Assembly (NCBI GenBank): GCA_903838055.1
Contig: CAILWV010000032.1
Span: forward strand, 1-50,829
Reading direction: 5' to 3'
Source: an uncultured Bacteroidota bacterium
Lineage (GTDB): Bacteria; Bacteroidota; Bacteroidia; Flavobacteriales; Flavobacteriaceae
DNA length: 50,829 nt
The notes beneath the pieces were generated by a model. That model was not told where the DNA came from, made no database searches, and saw only the letters and a program-made list of their open reading frames with translations. Made by a program: the position numbers and the translations under genes. Every line of letters starts with the position of its first letter. Within the stretch, counting starts at the first letter, position 1. Positions 26,256 through 34,211 of the stretch are shown piece after piece.

Positions 26256-27200
26256 ATGATTTCAATTTCTCACAAAACTAAACAATTAAGCGTTTTTATA
26301 ATCAAACTTTTGATTGTTATTACTGCATTTTATTTTATTTACAATCAAATGGCTAGTAATGACCAACTAGATTGGGATAAGTTTTTGATTTTGTTTAAAA
26401 AAAATGAATCTATAGCCGGAATATCCTTTATTTTATTTTTTAGTTTTTTGAACCGTTTTTTTGAAATTTTAAAATGGCAAAATTTAGCTCAAGTAGTAAA
26501 ACCAATTTCAATAACAGAAGCTACTAAACAAGTACTTGCCGCCTTAACATTAGGTGTTTTTACTCCGATTGGGGTTGGAGAATATGCAGGAAAAGCATTG
26601 TATTTTGAAAAAAAAGACACTAAAAAAATTATTTTTTTAAATTTACTTTGCAACGGAATTCAGGTTCTAGCAACTGGTTTTTTTGGAATAATTGGCATGT
26701 TCATTCTAGGATATTGGATTTGGAGTATTGGTATTATTCTAATAACGATTGCTTTTGTATTGATTTCATTTTTGACAAAAAAAATTAAAATCAAAGAGTA
26801 TTCTATTGAAACCTTTTTGGAACGAATAAAGGAAATTCCGAGAAATATCCACAATAAAAATTTGATTTTAGGATTCTGTAGATATATTGTTTTTTCGCAC
26901 CAATACTTTTTTTTGTTTTTAGCATTTGATGTTAATTTACCCTATGTAGTATTAATGGCGACCATTACAACGGTTTATTTTCTTGCATCAATTATTCCTA
27001 GTTTTCAATTTTTAGATTTCGCATTAAAAGGGAGTTTAGCTGTATATTTCTTCGGATTACTTGGAGTTAATGAATGGATAATTATTTTTGTTACGGCTTT
27101 AATGTGGTTTTTAAATATAGCATTGCCAGTTATTATTGGTAGTTATTACGTTTTGGCATTTAAAATATCTAAGCCATTAATTTCGGATAGTATGCCTTAA
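26256..27200 (+). CDS. Flippase-like / UPF0104 family integral membrane protein
   Basis: About eight hydrophobic segments are visible, with LTLGVFTPIGVGEYAGKAL near residue 90, a pattern of the lysylphosphatidylglycerol-synthase-TM/UPF0104 family. I choose ATG 26256 (MISISHKTKQLS, 314 aa); the in-frame ATG at 26226 would add ten residues and cannot be excluded. Family members are thought to move lipids or lipid-linked sugars across the inner membrane. The glycosyltransferase 29 bp downstream is likely co-transcribed and may supply the substrate. Confidence 0.8.
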   Translation: MISISHKTKQLSVFIIKLLIVITAFYFIYNQMASNDQLDWDKFLILFKKNESIAGISFILFFSFLNRFFEILKWQNLAQVVKPISITEATKQVLAALTLGVFTPIGVGEYAGKALYFEKKDTKKIIFLNLLCNGIQVLATGFFGIIGMFILGYWIWSIGIILITIAFVLISFLTKKIKIKEYSIETFLERIKEIPRNIHNKNLILGFCRYIVFSHQYFFLFLAFDVNLPYVVLMATITTVYFLASIIPSFQFLDFALKGSLAVYFFGLLGVNEWIIIFVTALMWFLNIALPVIIGSYYVLAFKISKPLISDSMP

Positions 27201-27229
27201 ATTTGAATATTAATATTAATTAATAAAAT

Positions 27230-28357
27230 ATGATTGAAATTGTTTTGCTTTTAATTTTGATAGTTTACGTACTATTTATTGTCCAATTAATATATGGATT
27301 TAACAAAGTGAAAACTTTTGAAAAAACAGAATTAAAACCTAAAACTTCTTTTTCCATAATCGTCCCATTTCGAAATGAAGCAAAAAATTTGCCTAAACTA
27401 TTAAAGTCGATTTCAAATCTTAATTATCCTAAAGAGTTATTTGAAATTATATTAGTAGATGATTTTTCAAGTGATACGTCCGAAAAAATTTGCATTCAAT
27501 GGAGGATTGCTAATGGCCTTATTGAATCTACTTTATTAGAAAATTTAAGGCTTTCAAATTCGCCTAAAAAGGATGCTATTTCTAGGGCAGTTCCCATCTT
27601 AAAACATCAATGGATGCTTACCACCGATGCTGATTGTGTTGTGAGTAGAGATTGGCTCTTAACCTTAGATAATTTTATTCAAAATAACAATCCCGAAATG
27701 GTGGTTGGAGCTGTGGTTTATAAAACTAAAAATAACTGGTTCCATCATTTCCAGCAATTAGATTTAATGAGTTTGCAAGGTGCCACAATTGGCAGTTTCG
27801 GAATAGGAAAACCATTCATGTGCAACGGAGCCAATTTTGCTTATACTAAAAAATTCTTCCTTGAACTTGGAGGTTTTGGCGGAATTAATTCTACTGCCAG
27901 CGGTGATGATGTATTGCTTCTGCAGAAAGCAGTTGCCTCTAAAATAGATAAAGTTCACTACTTAAAAAGTGTAGATTTTATTGTTAAAACAAAACCAGAA
28001 AACGATTTGTTCTTGCTTTTTATGCAACGCGTTCGTTGGGCGAGCAAAACTACAAGTTACAAGAACATATATGCTAAATCACTTGCAGTTGTTGTTTTGT
28101 TAATGAATATTTCTTTGGTTGTAGGTTTTGGTTTATGGGCTATTGGAAAAATTGAAATTTGGAATTTAAGTAGTATTTTTTTAGTTAAATATGTTGTAGA
28201 TTACTTATTACTTTATAAATCCAATCATTATTTAAATAAAGGCAAGTATCTATTACCACTTGCTAGCAGTTTGATTTATCCCGTTTTTTCATCTATTGTT
28301 GGTATTTACTCTTTGTTTGGCAGTTTCACATGGAAACAAAGACGGTTTTCAAATTGA
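27230..28357 (+). CDS. Family 2 glycosyltransferase, membrane-anchored
   Basis: This 375-aa protein has an N-terminal membrane segment (IEIVLLLILIVYVLFIVQLI), then the GT-A core: FSIIVPFRNEAKNLPKLL, EIILVDDFSSD, TTDADCVVS (the DxD motif) and QRVRWAS (the QxxRW motif). Two or three C-terminal membrane helices follow. This is the layout of processive or lipid-acceptor GT2 enzymes acting at the cytoplasmic face of the inner membrane. It lies 29 bp after the flippase-like gene, suggesting a two-gene glycolipid unit. Donor and acceptor are unknown. Confidence 0.9.
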   Translation: MIEIVLLLILIVYVLFIVQLIYGFNKVKTFEKTELKPKTSFSIIVPFRNEAKNLPKLLKSISNLNYPKELFEIILVDDFSSDTSEKICIQWRIANGLIESTLLENLRLSNSPKKDAISRAVPILKHQWMLTTDADCVVSRDWLLTLDNFIQNNNPEMVVGAVVYKTKNNWFHHFQQLDLMSLQGATIGSFGIGKPFMCNGANFAYTKKFFLELGGFGGINSTASGDDVLLLQKAVASKIDKVHYLKSVDFIVKTKPENDLFLLFMQRVRWASKTTSYKNIYAKSLAVVVLLMNISLVVGFGLWAIGKIEIWNLSSIFLVKYVVDYLLLYKSNHYLNKGKYLLPLASSLIYPVFSSIVGIYSLFGSFTWKQRRFSN

Positions 28358-28430
28358 TATTGTAATATTGTCACAAAAATTCTATTTTTTATAAGAATAT
28401 ACTTATAATTCTTTATTTTTGAGAAAAAAA

Positions 28431-30092
28431 ATGATTAGATATTTCCCCTTATCTATCTTAATCTTTTTTCTGTTTACTGTTTTTTCTGGATTTTCACAGG
28501 AAATTACTACTGAAAAAGATTTCAAGGTGCATTATTTCCCAACGAAATTAGAGATTGAATTTGAAAAATCAAAATCTCCAAGTTCCATTAAAGTCACAGA
28601 TGTTTTTACTAATGTAGAAGTACCTGTAGAGAAAGCAACTAACCCAAATTTTTTTATTCTAAATTCTGTGAAACCTTCTCAGTTTTTCAAAGTTGAATAT
28701 ACTTTTATAGATTCTGAAACAATTCCATCAACTGTTACCATTGCATCTAAATCGGCATCAAGTGGAACTATAAATGTGTATTTTAATCATACTGTAGATA
28801 CTACTTTTAGTCAAACTCAAGCTGCAGTAAACTTAGCAGACACACTTGATGACATGCTTATTAGTTATATTAACAATTGTGTTGCAACATTAGATATTGC
28901 TATTTATAATTCCTATTCTCCGTCATCAGTTGCAGGTATTGCCGGAGCCATTAATGCTGCATATGCAAGAGGAATTCAAGTAAGAGTAATTTATGATGGA
29001 AGTACAAGCAGTGCAATGATTCCGTTATTAAATAGTGCCATTCCAACTTTAGCTAGTCCAACAAGTTCTAGTTATGGAATTATGCACAATAAATTTGTGC
29101 TAATTGATGCAATTTGTAATAATCCATTTCTTTCATATGTATGGACAGGTTCTACAAATTGGACAGTAGCTCAAATTGACGGCCCAGATAAAAACAATGC
29201 TATAGTTGTTCAAGATCAAACTTTAGCTGCTGCTTATACATTAGAATTCGAAGAAATGTGGGGAAGTTCTACTGCACTACCAAATTCTACAAATTCAAAA
29301 TTTGGCCCATACAAAACAAATAACACTCCTCATAATTTTATTATTGGTGGCAAAACGGTAGAGAGTTATTTTAGCCCTTCAGACGGCACCACTTCCAAGA
29401 TTGTAAATGCCATTAATTCTGCAAATTCTGATATTGAAATTGCAGTAATGAATTTCACAAGAACTGATATAAGTAGCGCAATATTAAACCGGCAAAATAA
29501 TGGATTTACGAATATAAATGTATTATTAGACAGCAGTAATCCCTCTGGAAATCAAATTACAACTTTGCAATCAGGATTGCTTCCAAATCATGCTTTAGTA
29601 GATTCTGCGTCAGGAATTATGCACCATAAATTTATGGTTGTAGATAATTTTGACAACAATTCAGATCCCCAGGTGCTGACAGGTTCTCATAATTGGAGTA
29701 CGGCAGCAGAAACTAAAAATGATGAAAATACATTAATTGTTCACGATGCAAATATTACAAATCAATATTTTCAAGCTTTTGCATTTTTGTATCAATTAGC
29801 AGGCGGGACAATCAATTCTCCTTTATTTACTATTGAAAATAATAGAAGTGAGGCGAGTTTATTAAAAATTATTCCAAATCCTACTAATGGAATTTTTGAA
29901 ATTGTTTCAAATGAGGCAATTAATGATTTAGATGTTCATCTATATGATGTTATCGGAAAGCTAATTTTTGAAAAGCAATTTACTTCTTTAAACGCATGTT
30001 CAATAGATTTGAGTTCTGAAAGAACAGGATTTTATTTTATGGATGTAAATTATTGCGGAAAAACGGAACATTATAAAATAGTGAAAAAATAA
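28431..30092 (+). CDS. Secreted PLD-fold (HKD) protein with T9SS sorting domain
   Basis: The start is the ATG at 28431 (MIRYFPLSILIFFLFTVFSG, signal peptide), 553 aa; an in-frame TTG at 28419 lies within a candidate TATTTTTG box. Two HKD motifs are present, MHNKFVLID (near 215) and MHHKFMVVD (near 400), each followed by GSxNW, so a full bilobed phospholipase-D active site is there. The N-terminal ~100 residues are a separate module. The C-terminal ~80 residues are a type A T9SS domain (IIPNPTNGIFEIV, then RTGFYFMDV). A secreted nuclease or phospholipase is likely, but the substrate is not readable. Confidence 0.88.
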   Translation: MIRYFPLSILIFFLFTVFSGFSQEITTEKDFKVHYFPTKLEIEFEKSKSPSSIKVTDVFTNVEVPVEKATNPNFFILNSVKPSQFFKVEYTFIDSETIPSTVTIASKSASSGTINVYFNHTVDTTFSQTQAAVNLADTLDDMLISYINNCVATLDIAIYNSYSPSSVAGIAGAINAAYARGIQVRVIYDGSTSSAMIPLLNSAIPTLASPTSSSYGIMHNKFVLIDAICNNPFLSYVWTGSTNWTVAQIDGPDKNNAIVVQDQTLAAAYTLEFEEMWGSSTALPNSTNSKFGPYKTNNTPHNFIIGGKTVESYFSPSDGTTSKIVNAINSANSDIEIAVMNFTRTDISSAILNRQNNGFTNINVLLDSSNPSGNQITTLQSGLLPNHALVDSASGIMHHKFMVVDNFDNNSDPQVLTGSHNWSTAAETKNDENTLIVHDANITNQYFQAFAFLYQLAGGTINSPLFTIENNRSEASLLKIIPNPTNGIFEIVSNEAINDLDVHLYDVIGKLIFEKQFTSLNACSIDLSSERTGFYFMDVNYCGKTEHYKIVKK

Positions 30093-30098
30093 CTTACC

Positions 30099-30584
30099 TT
30101 ATTTTTTAGTTTCCGATTTAATAATAACAGGCAAGATAAACTGTGTTTTGACTGGTATTCCACGTTTGATTGCAGGATTTACTTTTGGAAAATCTACTAA
30201 TTTTAGTTTTAAGATACTATCTATTTTAATAGTATCGTAGGCAACCGAATCTTTTGGAAATTGGGGCTCAAATAGCATACTAGAATCTGAATTTACAGTC
30301 ACTTTAACTTCTATAGTATCTAGCTTTGGAAATAATATTTTTAGAGTATCAACACTTAATTTTTGTTGAATAGCATTCGCCATAAACTCAAAAAAGCAAT
30401 TTTTTCTTTGTTCATTATTAGTTAATTGTTCGCAATCCGAAATAGATGGATATTGATCTACTTCTTTCCAATTGATTTCTTTTATTTGTTGGTCTAGCAA
30501 TTCTTTTTCAGAAGGTACTTGCTTCTCAAAATATTGACAAGATTGAAAAATTAAAAATAAAAAAAATAAACTGAACTGTTTCAA
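30099..30584 (-). CDS. Small hypothetical lipoprotein
   Basis: I prefer the TTG at 30584, which gives MKQFSLFFLFLIFQSCQYFE, a short lipoprotein signal with Cys at 16, and 161 aa. The only in-frame ATG (30659) would add 25 residues that lie partly in a 197-bp repeat and would spoil the signal peptide. The mature part is acidic with conserved-looking end FPKVNPAIKRGIPVKTQFIL, faintly like a TonB C-terminal strand. I recall similar small proteins in Flavobacterium without a known role. The gene converges on the PLD gene, with a 6-bp gap. Confidence 0.65.
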   Translation of the reverse strand: MKQFSLFFLFLIFQSCQYFEKQVPSEKELLDQQIKEINWKEVDQYPSISDCEQLTNNEQRKNCFFEFMANAIQQKLSVDTLKILFPKLDTIEVKVTVNSDSSMLFEPQFPKDSVAYDTIKIDSILKLKLVDFPKVNPAIKRGIPVKTQFILPVIIKSETKK

Positions 30585-30634
30585 TTGTTTGTATTTAAAC
30601 GGAACATCAAAAATAGTAAAAAAATAACAAAGTT

Positions 30635-30831
30635 TCCTAAAAGCAAAAAAGCCATCCACAATAAAGTGGAAAGCTTTTCATTGGTCTAACTACTAAACCA
30701 AGCTATGGGTTACAAATCCATAGCGAAAACAACACAACTAATTTTGAATGAATTTCTGAATTTTAATTCTATTCAGCAATTGCATTTCATTTGCTTTTTT
30801 GGGCAAAAAAGCACTTCATTTCTGAAGTGCT
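30635..30831. repeat. 197-bp direct repeat, copy 1
   Basis: This stretch is identical to 35551-35747 except at 3 positions, with no gaps (constant offset 4916). It contains hairpins including AAGCACTTC/GAAGTGCTT. The tRNA-Asp gene that follows copy 2 is absent after this copy. The two copies enclose five minus-strand genes. Confidence 0.95.
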
Positions 30832-30839
30832 ATATTAAA

Positions 30840-30940
30840 TTCTTTTTGGTAGCCATTATTTATCGAATATTTAAAATTTAAGTTAAAAAGGCAAGCCATC
30901 ATCTTCTTCTTCTAGTGTATCATAATTTTGATGATAGTGG
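30840..30940. repeat. ~100-bp diverged repeat covering the 3' end of the 289-aa gene, copy A
   Basis: It aligns with 31781-31881 and covers the shared 3' flank (TTATTTATCGAATA) and the last ~17 codons (QNYDT...DDGLPF here, QNFDT...DEDLPF there). This points to an old duplication or gene conversion between the two gene ends. Confidence 0.8.
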
Positions 30941-31752
30941 TATCTTTTATAGTATAAATCTGTGAATTTATGAACTATATAGAGTTCTTTCGATTCGTAT
31001 AAATCTGTACCTTCCTTAAATCTGTGTTTTTCATCACAAATAAATTGAGCCAAAGTATTACCAGGGATTAATTCACAGGAAAAAATGTTTAAATGTTTTT
31101 TAATCCATTCTTGTTCATCTATTGTATTGTATTCATTTAAAGCTTCTTCTGCTAAAGTATAATTTAATATTAGCCTTTTGTCCCAATCCCGACATTCCCA
31201 TAAACCAACAAATTCTTCTAAATATTTAATGTTTTCAATTATTGAAACATCATTATTTTCATCATTAAGTTCTTCATATAATAATTCATATTCACTCAGC
31301 CATTTTAGTATTATTTCTGTGGTAAGTATTTTACCTTTGACTAAATCAATAGCTTCTTTACATTTTTGTTGTGTCATAATAAAATCGGGACTTTTTACAA
31401 AACCAATTTCTTCATCCTGATATATTCTAAAACAAAAAGGATTGTGCGAATCGCCTTTCTGTTTTCTAATAAATGAAATAATAGAACCTTTGTTTTCTTT
31501 AACCATTAAGGAGTTTTCCCAATATCCATTTTGCCAACAAAAGAATTCGATACAATTAGGGTTTTTTGGAGACCTTTGAACAGCTAGGGTTTTATTATTT
31601 AGGGAAGTATTATACTCAAAAACATCTCCTAATTTTTCGAGAAACAATTTTTTTGGAATCCCGCAATAGGAAATGTCTTCAGTTAGAATGTCATTTAATA
31701 TAACAATATCCATTCGTATTAAGTAATATATAAATGCTTGTAGTTGGTTCAT
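30883..31752 (-). CDS. Hypothetical protein ending in an SSB-like acidic tip
   Basis: This soluble 289-aa protein is one I do not recognise; a start at 31713 (MDIVILNDILTEDISYCG) is equally possible. No membrane or signal segment is present. Its last residues, EEEDDGLPF, resemble the acidic C-terminal tip of single-stranded-DNA-binding proteins (DDDIPF type), which docks SSB-interacting enzymes. The DNA of this tail and the 3' flank is related to the end of the DUF3127 pseudogene just upstream, so the tail seems to have been acquired from it. It is the last of five co-directional genes between two 197-bp repeats. Confidence 0.7.
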   Translation of the reverse strand: MNQLQAFIYYLIRMDIVILNDILTEDISYCGIPKKLFLEKLGDVFEYNTSLNNKTLAVQRSPKNPNCIEFFCWQNGYWENSLMVKENKGSIISFIRKQKGDSHNPFCFRIYQDEEIGFVKSPDFIMTQQKCKEAIDLVKGKILTTEIILKWLSEYELLYEELNDENNDVSIIENIKYLEEFVGLWECRDWDKRLILNYTLAEEALNEYNTIDEQEWIKKHLNIFSCELIPGNTLAQFICDEKHRFKEGTDLYESKELYIVHKFTDLYYKRYHYHQNYDTLEEEDDGLPF

Positions 31753-31780
31753 GTTAATTATTATTAAATACTTAAAATTA

Positions 31781-31881
31781 TTCTTTTTTGGAAACTATTA
31801 TTTATCGAATAATAAAAACTTATGCTAAAAAGGCAAATCCTCATCTTCCTGTTCTGGTGTATCAAAGTTTTGAGGAATTGG
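31781..31881. repeat. ~100-bp diverged repeat covering the 3' end of the DUF3127 pseudogene, copy B
   Basis: It pairs with 30840-30940. It begins at a TTCTTTTTTGG flank and runs to the codons of the acidic tail of the DUF3127 reading frame. Confidence 0.8.
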
Positions 31882-32178
31882 AATATAAGTGTTTGCAGTG
31901 GGTGTTGATACTGAAGAAGCATTTTCAATCTTCCAAGCTTTTATATCGGTGTACCATTTGTTGTTGTATTCACTGCTTTCTAATTCGTAGAAAATAGTTA
32001 GCACATTTCCAATTTGAAGCTGACTTTAGTTTATTTTATCGCCCCAAATACTTACACATATTTTTTTTGGATATTGCCCATTTGTTGAAACAATAATGTC
32101 TTGCTTTTTCCAAGTGCCACTTTTGGATTCTCCTGATTGTATTGGTAGAAGTTGCGTTAAAGTTGCTGTTAATTGCAT
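31825..32178 (-). pseudogene. DUF3127 (SSB-like) gene broken by a nonsense codon
   Basis: From ATG 32178 the frame reads MQLTATLTQLLPIQSG, then GTWKKQDIIVSTNGQYPKKI and SIWGDKIN. A TAA follows at 32028-32026 (codon 51), after which the same frame continues SQLQIGNVLTIFYELESSEY, KWYTDIKAWKIE and a tail EQEDEDLPF to TAG at 31825. Without the stop this would be a full-length DUF3127 protein of 117 aa, a Bacteroidota family I recall as OB-fold/SSB-like with an acidic tip. A single C-to-T change from CAA would explain the stop. It is either a recent pseudogene or a sequencing error. Confidence 0.85.
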
Positions 32179-32231
32179 TTGCGAATTTTATTTCAGCAAA
32201 TATAAAGGCAATAATGATTGAAGTTTGAGAG

Positions 32232-32245
32232 TTGCAAATTTGCAA
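32232..32245. promoter_or_regulatory. 14-bp palindrome, possible operator (site 1)
   Basis: TTGCAAATTTGCAA is a perfect palindrome 54 bp upstream of the DUF3127 start. The same word, within the 19-mer AGAGTTGCAAATTTGCAAG, recurs at 34196-34209. Both sites lie upstream of minus-strand genes. Confidence 0.5.
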
Positions 32246-32298
32246 GACTTTAAATTACAAGTTTTGCACATTCTACAATCACTATTTTCATTGATATT

Positions 32299-33237
32299 TT
32301 AATCGATATTCCAATAATTTTCTGGATCGCCTTCAAACGCATTATCTATAGTGTTATCATCGTATCCGTATGCACCATTGTATTTGTTAAAGCTATATCC
32401 GCTTTCATCATCGGATACCAAATCTGAATCATCGTTGTCATATTGCTTTGGAAGTTCTACCCCAGTCACATAGTATTCTATGTAAAGATTTTTATCAAGT
32501 TTTGTTTCAACATGAAAATTTATATTGTTATCTTCTTTTAAAGATTGAAATAAATTCTCATAAATATATAGACGTGTGCAGGAAATTCTATCGTAATATT
32601 TTAAAAATCCATTACTACGACTCCAATTTAAATTTGATGAATAATCAGTTCCAATTTCTAAAATATTGATATTAACCATTTTTTTAAAGGTTTCTATATT
32701 TCCTTTTGAATAATCTCTAAAACTGAAAACACTATCCTCATTGATATCTATCCTATATCTCAATGGAGTTTTAAAATAGACGAATTCTTTATTTTCTATC
32801 CATCCTTTGAAAGTATCATCTGTAATTCCAATAGATTTGTCTTCATACGGGTAGTCAGTTTCACGAATCCATTGCATAGATGCAGTAATTATTTCATTGT
32901 CTAAAATTTTTTGAAAATAGATAAAATTCACGTTGTTAAAATCAAAGTAAAAACTTGGATTTATGCGAATATTCTTTTTGTTGTAATCGTTATTACTACA
33001 AATCATTTTAAGTTCATCGATGTTAATAGTAAAAAGATATTTATTTAAAAATGTTTTATCATTTGTTACAATAATAAAATAACTATGATCAAAATTATCA
33101 AGTACTTCTTTATCAATAATTTTAATAATTTCTTCTCTTGAAAAAACCCTTTCAAGGTGATAATCATCTTTTCCGTATTCCCTTCGATATGATCGATTTT
33201 GAATTACAATATAATAAATGTCGCTGTTGTTTTCCAT
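32299..33237 (-). CDS. Hypothetical soluble protein (312 aa)
   Basis: I do not recognise this protein. It is rich in Asn, Asp, Tyr and Phe, with no signal peptide or membrane segment. The N-terminal half has a possible alpha/beta segment (HSYFIIVTNDKTFLNKYLF). The C-terminus is acidic and ends NAFEGDPENYWNID, a tail type I have a faint memory of in other Bacteroidota hypothetical proteins. It belongs to the co-directional block between the 197-bp repeats, 66 bp after the 261-aa gene. No function is assigned. Confidence 0.65.
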   Translation of the reverse strand: MENNSDIYYIVIQNRSYRREYGKDDYHLERVFSREEIIKIIDKEVLDNFDHSYFIIVTNDKTFLNKYLFTINIDELKMICSNNDYNKKNIRINPSFYFDFNNVNFIYFQKILDNEIITASMQWIRETDYPYEDKSIGITDDTFKGWIENKEFVYFKTPLRYRIDINEDSVFSFRDYSKGNIETFKKMVNINILEIGTDYSSNLNWSRSNGFLKYYDRISCTRLYIYENLFQSLKEDNNINFHVETKLDKNLYIEYYVTGVELPKQYDNDDSDLVSDDESGYSFNKYNGAYGYDDNTIDNAFEGDPENYWNID

Positions 33238-33303
33238 AGTTCTAAAAAATCTCTGATAACATGTTCATATCAATATTACAATTTCTTATTAAAATCCAAA
33301 AAT

Positions 33304-34089
33304 CTATAAAATATTTAATTTTCTATTTTGGCTATTTAAAATATAAAATTGTAACTCTGATCCATAAGAAATTCCACTTTTAAACATTATTTTACCGCTA
33401 TCACTTTTAATGTCCATCAACTTATAACTTTGATTATCTTTATAAACAATACCATAAGTTTTATGTGTAATTGTATGGTAAATATTATCAATATTCTCAT
33501 CTTTAAAAAATTGAATGCTTTGCAATTTTGAAATAAATTGTTCTTTCGATAAGGTAAAATATTCGTTAAGAGGAAATAAACTGCGTAATATATGTGAATA
33601 TTTTATATCATTTTCTTCCAGTTTTAAGAAATAAAACCTCTGAATTGCTTTCAAATCATTTTCATATTTTTCATTTTCTTTCAAAGCAATTTCAATCATT
33701 TTCTTGCCTATATCATTTGCTTCTAATTCTTTAATTTCTCTACGAATATTGTATTTCAAACTACCTATACCACGACCATCACAATATACTAACACTCCAA
33801 AAATATCAAAATCATATTGACCCCATTGGTTATCATCATCATCATCATCATAACCGTATTCTCTTGGCTTAAGCCTTTGACTTAACTTGCACCGTTCACT
33901 TTTATTAAAATCTTCAAATAGTTTTTTTATCTCGTTAGTATGACCTTCAAAACTCCATCTATGTAAGGCTATGACTTTCTGTTTAAATAGATTATGCTTT
34001 TTCTCTTTTCTATCATTATAATACATTACTAGTTTATACACGATGTAAAAAAATGTAATAATTCCTATATTAAAAATAATGTTTTTCAT
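33304..34089 (-). CDS. Hypothetical membrane-anchored protein (261 aa)
   Basis: One N-terminal transmembrane helix (IIFNIGIITFFYIVYKLVMY) is followed by a charged, mostly helical cytoplasmic domain with a run of six Asp (DDDDDD, near residue 83) and KPREYGYDD. There is no Cys lipobox. The family is not recognised. A 14-bp palindrome lies 107 bp upstream of its start, and the 386-aa gene ends 122 bp upstream. It could be part of a small membrane-linked unit with its neighbours, but this is only context. Confidence 0.65.
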   Translation of the reverse strand: MKNIIFNIGIITFFYIVYKLVMYYNDRKEKKHNLFKQKVIALHRWSFEGHTNEIKKLFEDFNKSERCKLSQRLKPREYGYDDDDDDNQWGQYDFDIFGVLVYCDGRGIGSLKYNIRREIKELEANDIGKKMIEIALKENEKYENDLKAIQRFYFLKLEENDIKYSHILRSLFPLNEYFTLSKEQFISKLQSIQFFKDENIDNIYHTITHKTYGIVYKDNQSYKLMDIKSDSGKIMFKSGISYGSELQFYILNSQNRKLNIL

Positions 34090-34195
34090 AATTTGTTAAA
34101 TGAGAATAAAATTAAAACTTTAAATAATTAATACTATGAAAATAAGCTTATATTTTCCAACAAATATAACTACAAAAAAAATCTAATTTTCAGAG

Positions 34196-34209
34196 TTGCA
34201 AATTTGCAA
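34196..34209. promoter_or_regulatory. 14-bp palindrome, possible operator (site 2)
   Basis: Second copy of TTGCAAATTTGCAA. It begins 2 bp past the stop codon of the 386-aa gene and lies upstream of the 261-aa gene, so it could regulate the latter. Confidence 0.5.
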
Positions 34210-34211
34210 GT

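Noticed and set aside
31788..32245. Two short open frames (plus 31788-31997, minus 32036-32245) over the DUF3127 region
   Set aside because: Both are out of frame with the DUF3127 reading, which explains the sequence better.
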